DNA of 64,000 nucleotides from Gammaproteobacteria bacterium (GTDB lineage: Bacteria; Pseudomonadota; Gammaproteobacteria; Pseudomonadales; Pseudohongiellaceae), in assembly GCA_041395725.1 (NCBI GenBank), contig JAWKZW010000001.1, positions 992,001 to 1,056,000 on the forward strand, in the 5' to 3' direction. Under the pieces are notes generated by a model, which was given only the letters and a program-made list of their open reading frames with translations, did no database searches and had not been told where the DNA came from. Numbering within the stretch: the first letter of the stretch is position 1; each line of letters opens with the position of its first letter. Positions 7,493 to 17,010 of the stretch are shown here, in pieces. Both the position numbers and the translations under genes were made by a program.

Positions 7493-9220
7493 TCAATCCG
7501 GCAAATTCCAGATCAACAGGCTCAGTATGGACGTGGAGTACACGATCGAAATGGGCAATCCGTAACGGGCGAAGTGTCTGAACCGATAAGCAGTGGCATT
7601 GAAGACGATCAGGTTAGTCTGGTACCCGTAGGGTGAGATAAAACTGGCGCTGGCCGCGAATGCGACCGCGAGAGCGAAAGGCATCAGGGGGGCCGACAAT
7701 GCCTCTACAACGCCGTAGGCGAAAGGAAACATGAGCGCAGCTGCGGCGTTGTTAGTGACGAACTCGGTCAATAGCAAGGTGACGATATACACCACGATAA
7801 GTGCCCACACCAGGCCGCCATCCAGCAATAGCGGCATCACACTGGAAAGCAACAGGCCTACCAGCCCGGACTGCTCCAGTGCCGTCGCCAGACTCAGCGC
7901 ACCCACAATCACGGCAATCAGATTGACCGGCAGGTTTCGCCGTATTTCTCCGTTGGTAACGAGTCCCAGCGAAACCAGCAGCGCCAGCAGATAAAAAAGG
8001 CCTACCGGTAAGCTCAGCAATGACAATGCAGCAAGCAGGACTGCGGAAAGAAACCCACCAAAAATAAGCAGTTCGTGACTGCTACGCAACCTGGTCGGAA
8101 TTGTATGCTCGGTCAAAATAATAAAGTTTCTGCTCTGATTGGCCCGACTGGCAAAGTCAGGACCGGTGGCCAGCAGCAGGAAGTCCCCCACCTGCAGGCG
8201 AATGTCTCCGAGCTTGCCGGATAGCTGTTCGCCGTCACGCCTGATGGCGACAACCGCCGCATCAAAAAGTGCGCGAAAACCCAGCGCTTTCAGGGTCTGG
8301 CCAATGATCTGGGCCCGGTGCGAGACGATGACTTCGGTCAGGTTTTCATTCAGCAGGCCACTGTTCTCCGCAAACAGTGTCAGGCCCTTGATCTGACCAA
8401 AGCTTTCCACCTTATGGAGATTGCCGCTGAAGATCAGCTTATCCTGTGCTTCGATCACCAGATCGGGGTTTACTGGACTGATCAGTTTGTTGCGCCTGAT
8501 GACCTCCACAAGAAAAAGTTCCGGCAGATTGCGCAGGTGGTTCTGCTCGACGCTCTTACCGACCAGCTCTGAATCCGGCTCAACTTCCGCTTCGATGAAG
8601 TACTCCTGGAAATCCGGCGCCTTGACCTGAATATTCGGCAATAACGGATGCAGTACAAACATCACGACACCGCAGATCAGCCCCGCCACCAGGCCGTAAA
8701 GAGTGAAATCCCAGAAGGCAAACCCCGGGTGGCCATGCTCGATAAGAAAACTGTCAACAATGAGGTTGGTTGACGTGCCAATCAGCGTGACTGTGCCGCC
8801 GAGAATCGCCGCGTAGGACAGAGGAATGAGCAATTTCGATGGCGCGTGGTGCTGATTCTGCTTGATCGGTCCAATCAGATTGGTTACGACAGCGGTGTTG
8901 TTCAACAATGCCGAGGAAAAAAACGCCAGGGTAATAACCCGCAAAAACGACTGCTTGAAATCGACGGTCACCAGGGTTCTGGCGAGCCGCTTGATCAGTG
9001 AAGTTTTTTCCACCGCCGCACTCACGATAAGCAGCAGTACCAGAGTGACCAGGCCCTGATTAGTGACATTCAGAAGCACCTGATCGAACGTCAGCTGCCC
9101 GGTCAGCATCAACACCAGAACAGCGAAGACAAACACATAGCTCGGGCGCCTTTCGGTCAGCAGCAGCGCCAGAATAGTGCCGACAAAGACTGCGAGTACA
9201 ATCCACTGGGAACCTTCCAT
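7493..9220 (-). CDS. SLC13/DASS family anion permease with TrkA-C domains
   Basis: The 575-residue integral membrane protein has an N-terminal helical bundle (WIVLAVFVGTILALLLTERR onward), the SLC13-type motif region (NNTAVVTNLIGPI ... GGTVTLIGTSTNLIVDSFL), two soluble RCK/TrkA-C domains in the middle (roughly residues 205-285 and 290-370), and a second membrane half (ALIVVYIVTLLLTEFVTNNA). This order is the typical SLC13-like permease with inserted TrkA_C domains, usually sodium-coupled for sulfate or dicarboxylates. The substrate is not resolvable. It stands alone between the RidA and PhoD-like genes. Confidence 0.85.
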   Translation of the reverse strand: MEGSQWIVLAVFVGTILALLLTERRPSYVFVFAVLVLMLTGQLTFDQVLLNVTNQGLVTLVLLLIVSAAVEKTSLIKRLARTLVTVDFKQSFLRVITLAFFSSALLNNTAVVTNLIGPIKQNQHHAPSKLLIPLSYAAILGGTVTLIGTSTNLIVDSFLIEHGHPGFAFWDFTLYGLVAGLICGVVMFVLHPLLPNIQVKAPDFQEYFIEAEVEPDSELVGKSVEQNHLRNLPELFLVEVIRRNKLISPVNPDLVIEAQDKLIFSGNLHKVESFGQIKGLTLFAENSGLLNENLTEVIVSHRAQIIGQTLKALGFRALFDAAVVAIRRDGEQLSGKLGDIRLQVGDFLLLATGPDFASRANQSRNFIILTEHTIPTRLRSSHELLIFGGFLSAVLLAALSLLSLPVGLFYLLALLVSLGLVTNGEIRRNLPVNLIAVIVGALSLATALEQSGLVGLLLSSVMPLLLDGGLVWALIVVYIVTLLLTEFVTNNAAAALMFPFAYGVVEALSAPLMPFALAVAFAASASFISPYGYQTNLIVFNATAYRFRHFARYGLPISIVYSTSILSLLIWNLPD

Positions 9221-9319
9221 GGGATGCCCGACTCCTCCAATGATGTATGTATTGATCCACCACGTAACTGCTGGACAATCAGCAGCACCTGGCTATTAAA
9301 CCACCAAAAAGCCCGGGCG

Positions 9320-10840
9320 TCAGGCAGCGAATCCTCTGCTGCCGCTTTCCACGACCAACAGGCCATCGGTGGAAACACTTGCATCGGGCAATCGCGGATC
9401 GCTGACCAGCCGATAGTCAGCCTGGAGCTGGCTGGAATCTATGCGGCACAGAACATAACCTCGCCTGTCATCGCTCCAATAACGCACCTGCGGATTTTCA
9501 GCCAATGCACGGGCAACGGCAGAGGCCCACGGGCAGCGCGACGAAATCGAGGTAGTGGCAAGCTCCGCGGCAACAGGTGGAGACTCGGGGTCGTCGAAAT
9601 CAGTGGGTACATCCATGGCACATCCGCAGTGCCAGTCTCCGCTCAGGATAACCGGATTGCTCAGCTCCGGAGCGGCCAGCCAGTCACGGATACGCGCTTG
9701 CTGACTGGCATACCCGTCCCACTGATCCATGTTGTATTCATTACCGGGATAGCGGAACCGGGTAAACCACGTCTGCTGGGCCAGCAACTGCCAGCGCGCG
9801 CGGTTTTCCGTCAGGAATCGCAGCAGGAACTGCTCCTGGTCCCGACCTGTCATGGTGAGATTCTCGTTCTGGCGCGCTTCGCATTCGGGTGCTGAAGGGA
9901 AGGCCTGACTGCAGACCTGATCTGACCGGTACTGGCGTGTATCCATCAGCAGGATTCTCACCTGGCGGCCAAAATCATAAGTGTCATAGAGAGGCAGGGA
10001 AGAATCCAGACCCGCGAGGGAAGGACGCCGTTCCAGCGGCATATGCTCGTAATAGGCCTTGAGGGCCGCCCACCGCCGCACGCGAAATTCCAATTCGGTC
10101 TGTGAATCCGGGTCTTCGGGGGTATAGCCGGCCCAATTATTGTCAATCTCGTGATCATCCAGACTGAGCAACCAGGGGCTGGCGGCGTGGGCAGCCTGTA
10201 AATGCGGGTCCGATTTGTACTGGGCATAGCGATTACGGTAATCCAGCAATGTGCGGGTCTCCTGACCGATGTGTTGACGCACACGGCTGCTGTCACCAGG
10301 GCCGTACTCGTAGATATAGTCACCCAGATGAATCACCAGGTCAGGCCGTTGCTCTGCCATGTCACGGTAGGCGGTGTAGAGGCCGGTTTCCAGGTGCTGG
10401 CAGGAAGCAACGGCAACTGTTAGCGGTTCATCACTGTCCAGTGCTGGCGCTGTTCGCGTACGACCAATGACACTGGCATCATCGCCCAGGTAAAACCTGT
10501 AGAAGTACTCTGTGCCGGGCTGCAGTCCGGTTGCCAGATAGTGCACCGAGTGAGCATCCTCTGCAGGCGCGATCACCTGCCGATCCAGCACCTGATCACG
10601 CATCTGCTCATCACGACAAATCCGTACCCGGACTTCCACATCTTCCATCGGCATCCCGCCCCCGTTCATGGGATCCGGAGCCAGCCGAGTCCACAATACC
10701 ACGCTATGGGGACGCGGAGACCCGGACGCTACCCCCAGGGAGAATGGGTTGCCTGGCGCCTGGGCGCCCCAGGAAGGAATGGCCCTGCTGGCGACCAGCA
10801 GCCCGGTGGAAGTCAGAAGGAACTGTCGTCTTTTAATCAT
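9320..10840 (-). CDS. PhoD-like metallophosphatase (alkaline phosphatase D family), Tat-exported
   Basis: The 506-residue protein begins with a twin-arginine signal (KRRQFLLTSTGLLVASRA). An N-terminal Fn3-like domain (FSLGVASGSPRPHSVVLWTR) precedes the metal-dependent phosphatase core: SCQHLETGLY, HLGDYIYEYG, LLSLDDHEIDNNW and SGDWHCGCAMD, as in Bacillus PhoD. Family members hydrolyse phosphodiesters and monoesters with iron and calcium in the periplasm. The motif order and length are normal. No pho box was identified in the 5' region. Confidence 0.9.
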   Translation of the reverse strand: MIKRRQFLLTSTGLLVASRAIPSWGAQAPGNPFSLGVASGSPRPHSVVLWTRLAPDPMNGGGMPMEDVEVRVRICRDEQMRDQVLDRQVIAPAEDAHSVHYLATGLQPGTEYFYRFYLGDDASVIGRTRTAPALDSDEPLTVAVASCQHLETGLYTAYRDMAEQRPDLVIHLGDYIYEYGPGDSSRVRQHIGQETRTLLDYRNRYAQYKSDPHLQAAHAASPWLLSLDDHEIDNNWAGYTPEDPDSQTELEFRVRRWAALKAYYEHMPLERRPSLAGLDSSLPLYDTYDFGRQVRILLMDTRQYRSDQVCSQAFPSAPECEARQNENLTMTGRDQEQFLLRFLTENRARWQLLAQQTWFTRFRYPGNEYNMDQWDGYASQQARIRDWLAAPELSNPVILSGDWHCGCAMDVPTDFDDPESPPVAAELATTSISSRCPWASAVARALAENPQVRYWSDDRRGYVLCRIDSSQLQADYRLVSDPRLPDASVSTDGLLVVESGSRGFAA

Positions 10841-11213
10841 TTCTGATACTCATAGTACGGAGGCCAACTTTTGCCTGCTCTCAATCACTTCCCGTTAGAG
10901 TGGAGGGGAGCAGAGACCGCACAGACAGACTAGCATCGATAGTTTACAATCTGTAGGACACAGTGTTGCAATAAGGGTGAGTTCCCTGGGTTTCTGGCGA
11001 AGATCACACGCAAAGACGTCGTGTTAAGCCAGAAGACACCCCCTCAGGCGTTCAAGAACCGGAACTCCAGCACTGTCGACCGTGCGCTGCTAAAAACTGA
11101 AAACGCGATTCACATATCGTACAAGGAACCACTGATCGATTGCCGGGAAAATTGCCGCAGTCAGCCAGAGGTTCTCTAAGAATAATCAAAGCTATATTAC
11201 GTTGGAGGGTTGC
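10841..11213. other. Divergent intergenic region (373 bases)
   Basis: This separates the phoD-like gene and the membrane-anchored acidic protein gene, so it should carry both promoters. A stem TTCTGGC (10992-10998)/GCCAGAA (11028-11034) with an inner ACACG/CGTGT pairing is visible. No gene was found. Confidence 0.4.
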
Positions 11214-12044
11214 ATGAACGCATTCGCTACAATTGTTGAAGTCGTGGAAGTCGCGGCACTGATCGTACTGGTGATTTACCTGATCAGGATAATTCGCGAC
11301 CGGGACGACTCCGAACCCCGATCTGCCATCATCGACAGAAACCTGGCTGAACTTGCCGATTTCCACCGGGTTCTCGTCAGTAGTCAGGATATCGCCAGAA
11401 TCTGGCAGGACGGGCGGGAAGACCGGCGTCTGAACGACATCGACCAGGAAAGATTCTCGCTGCTGGCCAACGACTACCTGAGCATCCTCGCCAACCAGAG
11501 ACAGCGAGCTGAATCGATTGGGGACGATGCCCTGGTCGAAGCAGCGACCCTCAAGCTGATTGATGTCCTGCAGCTGAATCCCGGCCTGCTCCCCGAGTGG
11601 GAGGAAATTGCCCATGAGGTGGCCACCATTGAACTGCGCGAAGCCGTCAGTAAAGCCATGAACCCCGTCGACCTGGAAGTGGAAGCAGACGCTGAAACAG
11701 CCCCGGAACCGGTAACAGTGAGCGTGGAAGCGCAGAACCCTGAGCCTGCCGAACCCCAGGCCGCTGAGGAAACTGCCAGTTTACAAGAAGCGGAAGCCGC
11801 GACCGAGGAACCCGTTACTAAGAAATCGGTTCAGCAGGACGAGGCTGTCGAGCCACTTGCGGAAGACTCATCCGGCCACGACGAAGACACAGAAGTGACA
11901 CCAGTGTCCGCTGCCGCGCCGGCGCTGAGCGAAGCCGCCGACGACAGCAATCCGGCAGAAAACAAGCCCCAGCAGAAAGCCAGCGTTGAGGAATCCGTGC
12001 AAGAGACTCGCAATTTGGAGGCAGTTGGAGCCAAGGCTTCCTGA
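11214..12044 (+). CDS. Membrane-anchored protein with long acidic low-complexity tail
   Basis: ATG 11214 has GGAGG 5 bases upstream; the upstream TTG at 11202 is rejected because it overlaps that site. The 276-residue product has one N-terminal transmembrane helix (VEVAALIVLVIYLIRIIRD), a predicted helical cytoplasmic region to about residue 150, and a tail of about 120 residues dominated by Glu, Ala, Pro, Asp and Ser. I do not recognise the family. The tail is probably disordered. The topology suggests a scaffold or envelope-associated protein, but no function can be given. Confidence 0.75.
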   Translation: MNAFATIVEVVEVAALIVLVIYLIRIIRDRDDSEPRSAIIDRNLAELADFHRVLVSSQDIARIWQDGREDRRLNDIDQERFSLLANDYLSILANQRQRAESIGDDALVEAATLKLIDVLQLNPGLLPEWEEIAHEVATIELREAVSKAMNPVDLEVEADAETAPEPVTVSVEAQNPEPAEPQAAEETASLQEAEAATEEPVTKKSVQQDEAVEPLAEDSSGHDEDTEVTPVSAAAPALSEAADDSNPAENKPQQKASVEESVQETRNLEAVGAKAS

Positions 12045-12053
12045 TGCTGAAAG

Positions 12054-12113
12054 GGCCAGGAGAATGCGGCCACCTGGTCGCACCTGGCCTGTGCTGCAGG
12101 CAGACACGCCTGC
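12054..12113. terminator. Two stem-loops after the acidic-tail gene
   Basis: GGCCAGG (12054-12060) pairs with CCTGGCC (12083-12089), and GCAGGC (12096-12101) with GCCTGC (12108-12113). They lie within 70 bases after the stop at 12044. No T-run follows. Confidence 0.35.
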
Positions 12114-12180
12114 GAGAAATACCTGCCAGGCTGCTTAAACCCTCTGCCTGGCCGTTGCTGCACAAAAGCTGATCTCTTGA

Positions 12181-12313
12181 GGCCTGCTCACACCAATTTG
12201 ATTGTCACTGTTGTGACTAAGAAAGCGCCAATCCAGGCGCGAGGAGCGTGGTTTGCTGGCTCCAAATGAGCGACGAGTGGCGCCTTTTTAGTTGCAATCC
12301 GAAGGGCTGGGGC
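12181..12313. repeat. Dispersed MITE-like repeat, copy 1 (right end missing)
   Basis: This stretch is about 80 percent identical to 44686-44829 by eye. Shared blocks include ATTTGATTGTCACTGT, GTGACTAA, TGGCTCCAAA, GAGCGACGA and CCGAAGGG. The left end, GGCCTGCTCACACCAATTTG, corresponds to the terminal inverted repeat of copy 2. The matching right end is absent, and the similarity stops inside the HIT-family gene, whose last codons and stop lie in the element. Confidence 0.75.
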
Positions 12314-12737
12314 CATGTTCCTTGAAATCCGTCCCCAATGTGGTTTTCAGCTGTCTGCGAATTTCTGCCAGCTGGCTCACTGAATAGGCCTCCCGTTCCG
12401 TTCGCCCCCATACCACGCCAGGCCAGCAATAATCCCCCTGGCGACGCCCTACCACGTGTATGTGCAATTGCCTGACCACATTGCCAATAGCGGCGACATT
12501 CAACTTTTCCACTGGCCAGTGCTGGCGCACCAGAAGCGAAACCCTGTCGATGGCTTCTTCCAGGATGCGACGCGCGGGCTCTGACAGATCGCAGAGCTCA
12601 ACGGCGCTGGTCTTAGGCACCAGGATGAACCAGGGCACCAGGGCGTTATCCATCAGCAACAGAACAACTTCGTTCAGCTCACCCAGCTGATGACAGTCGT
12701 GCGCCAGTTTGGCATCGAGTACGAAATCAGCTTTCAT
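12288..12737 (-). CDS. HIT-family (histidine triad-like) protein
   Basis: The 149-residue protein carries the HIT motif region VVRQLHIHVVGRR, with Gln in place of the first histidine of the triad (Q-L-H-I-H-V-V), and the strands FILVPKTSAVELCDLSE seen in nucleotide-binding HIT proteins. The family hydrolyses or transfers nucleotidyl groups on small substrates. The loss of the first His occurs in related HIT subgroups, so activity cannot be assumed. The last codons (GPSPSDCN and stop) lie within the dispersed repeat, so the native C-terminus may have been replaced. An 8-bp tandem repeat starts 12 bases upstream of the ATG. Confidence 0.75.
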   Translation of the reverse strand: MKADFVLDAKLAHDCHQLGELNEVVLLLMDNALVPWFILVPKTSAVELCDLSEPARRILEEAIDRVSLLVRQHWPVEKLNVAAIGNVVRQLHIHVVGRRQGDYCWPGVVWGRTEREAYSVSQLAEIRRQLKTTLGTDFKEHGPSPSDCN

Positions 12738-12748
12738 GCAGCAACCCT

Positions 12749-12772
12749 CTGTATTCCTGTATTCCTGTATTC
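12749..12772. repeat. Triplicated 8-mer CTGTATTC upstream of the HIT gene
   Basis: There are three exact head-to-tail copies of CTGTATTC, 12 bases before the HIT-gene start codon on its upstream side. The position would put any copy-number change in the leader or promoter. Confidence 0.85.
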
Positions 12773-12911
12773 CTATTATCCGCGTAGCAAGGAAGTATAG
12801 ACGCCCGATCAGGCCGCTGCTGAAGCACCTACCAGGGAAAGGCCGGTTTCCCGGCGGTCAGGTTACGGGCCAGCTTTCCGCTTTACTGTTTTCCACCGGC
12901 ACCTGAACGCT

Positions 12912-15317
12912 CTAAACGGTATTGGTTCTGAGCGGTCGCTGGGATTGCGGCCTGCCGCTCACCGCGTTCACAATCATATCCGCGGTGACCGGAACGCGGT
13001 TGAACAGATGGCCACCCAGCGCATTGGAGATCGCGCACACCAGCGCCGCCGCAGCACAGCCCTGTATAGGTTCGCCGACACCCTTGGCACCAATCGGGTT
13101 CATCGGATCCGGCTTGTCGATCGCCGCCCAGTCCATGGCCGGCGTGGCATCCATGATGGTGGGTGGCTTGGACTGCCACAACCCGGTATTGGCCGGCAGA
13201 CCATTCTGAGGGTCATAAGCATGGCGTTCGAACCCGGCCATGCCGAAGCCCATATAGGCGGCACTGAATATCTGGTTGCGCAGGCCGGTCGGGTGCAGCA
13301 CCGTGCCGCAGTCGGCCACGCCAACGTAATCCAGCACCTGGAACTTACCGGTTTCCAGATCCAGCTCGATCTGCACAAACCCGGCAGCCAGCGCTGGTAC
13401 CGTGCCGTCCTTGGGCAGGTTATCCCGGGCGACGCCGATCAGACCAGTGCCGGCCAGGCCGGCCACCGACCTGCCGGTCATGGGGTTTATACCTTCCGGC
13501 GCAATCTCGCCGCTGTACAGACCGCCCAGTTCGATGGCCCGGGTGGCCGCCTGGGCATAGGTCAGATGCCGGGACGGATCGGCCCGCAGAAAGACCCGCT
13601 CGTCACCGATGTCGTAGTCGGCGGCGCTGCCTCCCAGATCAAGGGCGGCGATCTCCTTCAATTTGTCTACTGCGTCCATGGCGGCCACGTAATTTGTGCG
13701 GGTCATGGTAAACGAAGTATTACTGCCGAACTGGCCCAGATTCCAGGGCAAATGGCGCCGGCTGTCGCCCCTCTCAACCTCGCAGTTCTCCCAGCGACAC
13801 TGGAGCACCTCGGCGGCTACCCGTGAGGTGCTGGTGTGGGAATAAGTACCAAGATTCCCCACCCCGGTATGAATATGCAGCCTGCCGTCCGGGGTAATTC
13901 GTACCAGGCCATCGAAACCGTTGCTGCCGGCCGAGTGATAGGCCTGTCCCACACCGATACCGATCACCTTGCTGCCATTGCGCTGCCCGTTCAGAGCCAG
14001 CTTGTCCTGCCAGCCAAACTGTTCCGCACCCTTGGCCAGCGCTTCCGGCAGGTGCGCGCTGGTGACATTGGTACTGGAACTGCCATAGCGGGCATCAGAC
14101 TCCGGGGCATTAATTGCCCTGATCTGTAAAGGGTCCAGCCCCAGCTCACGGGCAGCCTGGTCCATCAGCGGTTCGATCGCCACGGCAATCTGATTCTGCC
14201 CAGGCCCTCGCTGGGGCCCCTTCAGCGGCGTGTTGGTAAACACCGGGATTCCCCGGAAACGCATGGCCTGGGGCTGATACACCAGCGACACCGCGTCACC
14301 GGCCGACAGCCAGTCGGAGAAGCCGGAATTGGCACCGTTATCCTGGACTACGTAGAGATCCATGGCCGTGATCCGCCCGTCGTCACGAAAGCCAATCTTC
14401 GCCCGCCCCTGAAAACCATGCCGGGCGGAGCCTATGTAGTATTCCTCTTCCCGTGAGATTCTCAGCATCACCGGACGGCCGGTCAGGCGCGACAGATGAG
14501 CCGGAATGGACATGGCCGGGTAGCCGGACCCCTTGGATCCAAAGCCTCCGCCACAGAATTCGGCGATAAACACCAGGTCCTCCGGTGGAATACCGATATA
14601 GGCGGCCAGGGCCGGCACCGGAAAACTCTGACTCTGGCTGGAACCATAGAGAAAACACTTGCCGTTTTCCCAATAAGCCAACGCCGAACGGGGCTCCATG
14701 GACAGGTGAGAATTGCTGGCGGTTACGAAGCTTTCTTCAATAACCAGCGCCGCCTGCGCGAACCCGGTATCCAGATCGCCCACTGTCCACTCACGCACCG
14801 GTTCACCCATGGGCAGCTGACCGGCCGGCACAGCGAAATCCTCCCGGGTCCAGCGTACGGTGCGAATAGCTTCCGACAGGGCTGAATTCCCCACATTCCC
14901 CTCTACGTGGGCGTTGGCGCCCCCAGGCCGCAGGCTGTCGAGCGGATCGACCGTGAACGGCAAGGGCTCGAAATCCACCTCGATCGCAGCGATGGCATCT
15001 TCCGCTATCTGCTCCGTAACAGCCGCCACAGCCAGAATTGGATCGCCGACATAGCGGGGATTGTTGGTAAGAATGGGGTTTTCAGCACCACCGGCCTGGG
15101 GAACATCATCGGCCGTCAGCACAGCAACCACCCCATCCATCTCCAGCGCGGCACGGGCGTCGATGCTCCGAACCCTGGCATGAGGCACCGGGCTGGTCAG
15201 CAGACGGCTGTACAACATGCCGTCCACCTTGAAATCCTCCGCGTAGCGGGCGGTACCCTTTACCTTGGCGTGAACGTCAGGGGGGACAAAATCCTTGCCG
15301 AGCAGGTTGTAGGCCAT
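12912..15317 (-). CDS. Molybdopterin-binding subunit, xanthine dehydrogenase/aldehyde oxidase family
   Basis: The 801-residue protein starts at 15317 (AAGGAG 8 bases upstream). It has the a/b hammerhead domain (VHAKVKGTARYAEDFKVDGM ... RYVGDPILAVAA), then the molybdenum-cofactor domains with EFCGGGFGSKGSGYP and the C-terminal GAKGVGEPIQGCAAAALVCA, whose glutamate is the catalytic base of the family. Where carbon-monoxide dehydrogenases have AYRGAGR or AYxCSFR, this protein has PLKGPQRGPGQNQ, so it is not CoxL. The enzyme class hydroxylates aldehydes or N-heterocycles. The usual FAD and 2Fe-2S partner genes are not adjacent, which is notable. Confidence 0.9.
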   Translation of the reverse strand: MAYNLLGKDFVPPDVHAKVKGTARYAEDFKVDGMLYSRLLTSPVPHARVRSIDARAALEMDGVVAVLTADDVPQAGGAENPILTNNPRYVGDPILAVAAVTEQIAEDAIAAIEVDFEPLPFTVDPLDSLRPGGANAHVEGNVGNSALSEAIRTVRWTREDFAVPAGQLPMGEPVREWTVGDLDTGFAQAALVIEESFVTASNSHLSMEPRSALAYWENGKCFLYGSSQSQSFPVPALAAYIGIPPEDLVFIAEFCGGGFGSKGSGYPAMSIPAHLSRLTGRPVMLRISREEEYYIGSARHGFQGRAKIGFRDDGRITAMDLYVVQDNGANSGFSDWLSAGDAVSLVYQPQAMRFRGIPVFTNTPLKGPQRGPGQNQIAVAIEPLMDQAARELGLDPLQIRAINAPESDARYGSSSTNVTSAHLPEALAKGAEQFGWQDKLALNGQRNGSKVIGIGVGQAYHSAGSNGFDGLVRITPDGRLHIHTGVGNLGTYSHTSTSRVAAEVLQCRWENCEVERGDSRRHLPWNLGQFGSNTSFTMTRTNYVAAMDAVDKLKEIAALDLGGSAADYDIGDERVFLRADPSRHLTYAQAATRAIELGGLYSGEIAPEGINPMTGRSVAGLAGTGLIGVARDNLPKDGTVPALAAGFVQIELDLETGKFQVLDYVGVADCGTVLHPTGLRNQIFSAAYMGFGMAGFERHAYDPQNGLPANTGLWQSKPPTIMDATPAMDWAAIDKPDPMNPIGAKGVGEPIQGCAAAALVCAISNALGGHLFNRVPVTADMIVNAVSGRPQSQRPLRTNTV

Positions 15318-15585
15318 GGGGTGTTCTCCTTGTTTGGTTGCACAAGCATAGGGCGAAAAGCAGCGAAATCCAACCGTAATGCAGTGCTTAAAAGCATCAG
15401 ACGATCGAAAGTCAGCACCTGGACGGAAACTGCCATCAGCCACATGCTTATAAAGTAATCAAGATGACCCTGGTGATACTAGCAATGCAGGCAGTATTTT
15501 GATGCAAGATAAACAACGGAATCTCAAAGCCGAAAAACTCAATCATTCGGTTAAAAATAACAGCCAGGACGCCAATTTTCTTTTT

Positions 15586-16653
15586 TCAACCCCACTCCAT
15601 CTCCTTCATCTCGAGCCTGCTGATCGACTCACGCAAAGATACCGAGTCAGGCTCAAGCGCAAAGATAGCGCGGTAATAGTCCAGCAACTCACAATCATCG
15701 GCAGGAATGGCAAAGCGTTTTCCACTCTGCAGGTTGAACAGCTCCCCTCTCTCGACAATTAGCAGTGTCAGTGCGCCATCATAAAAGCTGGAAATTCCAG
15801 AGTCGATAACCAGTACTTTGCCATCGTATCTGGGCACGATCGTCTCGCAGCACGGGGTGTGCCCCACCACTATATGATCTACATCATGGGATTCCAGTAG
15901 GGCAGCAACGAAGGCAGGCGCTGCAGCTTCCTCATCCTGGGATAATCCTCGGTACCAGAGCGGCCCCAGATAATCCTGGGTGATGGGATCTGCAAATGAA
16001 TCGATATTTCGCAACTCAGCCTTTACCCTTTCGTTGATTTCCCTGATGGTCCAGTCTGCATACTTGAGACTCAGCCCACCATGAACAAAAAGCAGATTGT
16101 TTAACCTGACAACCGTGTTATGGCCGGCAACCCATTCTCCGAATTCACCACCCGGCGCCCAATGTTCACGGTACTCCACATAACCCAGTGGAATTTCCAC
16201 TTTGCCAACACATTCGCGGCGAGACACATAGTTGTGGAGAGAGGGAGCGGGCTTAGCCCGGATTTTCTTGCTAATTACACTGTAATAAGTATCCCTCAAC
16301 TGCTCAGCTTGGGGGCTCCGCAGCGCCTCGAATTCGCCGGGATGCACATAGCGTAGTTCACCAGACATGTTCATGGCTTCGTGATTTCCAATCAGCGCAT
16401 GTACCCGCCCTCCTGCGCGGAGGGCTTGTCTTTCCAGACTTTGCAGGTGCCGGATAATCCGCGTGCTGTCTGGCCCACGATCAGGAATATCGCCGATCTG
16501 AACGAAATGGGTTTCGCCACCAATCCAGTTGTGTTCCGAATCTACCAGTCCGGCACTGAAAAGTGCCTCCACATAGCGTTCATAATCACCGTGAAGGTCT
16601 CCAAGAGCGACGATCCGTTCAATATCGTCCCATTGATCCCGCACCTCACTCAT
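15586..16653 (-). CDS. Calcineurin-like phosphatase, PPP/Shewanella-like type
   Basis: From ATG 16653 the product has 355 residues. Its metallophosphoesterase motifs come in order: GDLHGD (18-23), GDIPDRG (54-60), GNHEAMN (from 89), FVHGGLSLKY and VVGHTPCCET. The GNHEAMNMSGELRYV stretch resembles Shewanella-like protein phosphatases, which dephosphorylate Ser, Thr or Tyr residues. The frame stays open to 16929, but the extra residues are not conserved-looking; ATG 16848 is an alternative start and neither has a strong ribosome-binding site. No signal peptide is seen with this start. It is a single gene between the molybdoenzyme and the divergent peptidase. Confidence 0.8.
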   Translation of the reverse strand: MSEVRDQWDDIERIVALGDLHGDYERYVEALFSAGLVDSEHNWIGGETHFVQIGDIPDRGPDSTRIIRHLQSLERQALRAGGRVHALIGNHEAMNMSGELRYVHPGEFEALRSPQAEQLRDTYYSVISKKIRAKPAPSLHNYVSRRECVGKVEIPLGYVEYREHWAPGGEFGEWVAGHNTVVRLNNLLFVHGGLSLKYADWTIREINERVKAELRNIDSFADPITQDYLGPLWYRGLSQDEEAAAPAFVAALLESHDVDHIVVGHTPCCETIVPRYDGKVLVIDSGISSFYDGALTLLIVERGELFNLQSGKRFAIPADDCELLDYYRAIFALEPDSVSLRESISRLEMKEMEWG

Positions 16654-17010
16654 TGCGGTTCTCTGATCAGACTTCGTCTTAGTATTCGAGGTAACATCAG
16701 GATTGGGCGGCTCATTTGCTAAGCTGACTGTTCGGGAGAGCTGTTCGCGTTGACTGCTCCGTTCACAACATATTAACTGATTCACTGCCCCGAAAAGCAG
16801 GCCTGAATCTCGCTTTGAGCAAGTGTGTACCTTCAGTCTGGTGCGCATCTCCCACAAGAGAGACCACCCTGCCTTGCCGCCGTCATTACAAACCCGCCTC
16901 ATCGAGCCAGACCTGAGTGAAGCCGACAACTAAACCCACCATAGGACCCATTGGTTTCCATGCTCCTTTTTCCCTACAATGGGCCAACCGTTTACTAAGA
17001 GGTATCAACC
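16654..17010. other. 357-base region between phosphatase and M20 peptidase genes
   Basis: This divergent interval may include the 5' extension of the phosphatase frame. No other gene or strong structure was seen. Confidence 0.35.

Noticed and set aside
12945..13826. 293-codon open frame opposite the molybdoenzyme
   Set aside because: It lies wholly inside the xanthine-dehydrogenase-family gene, whose motifs are unambiguous.
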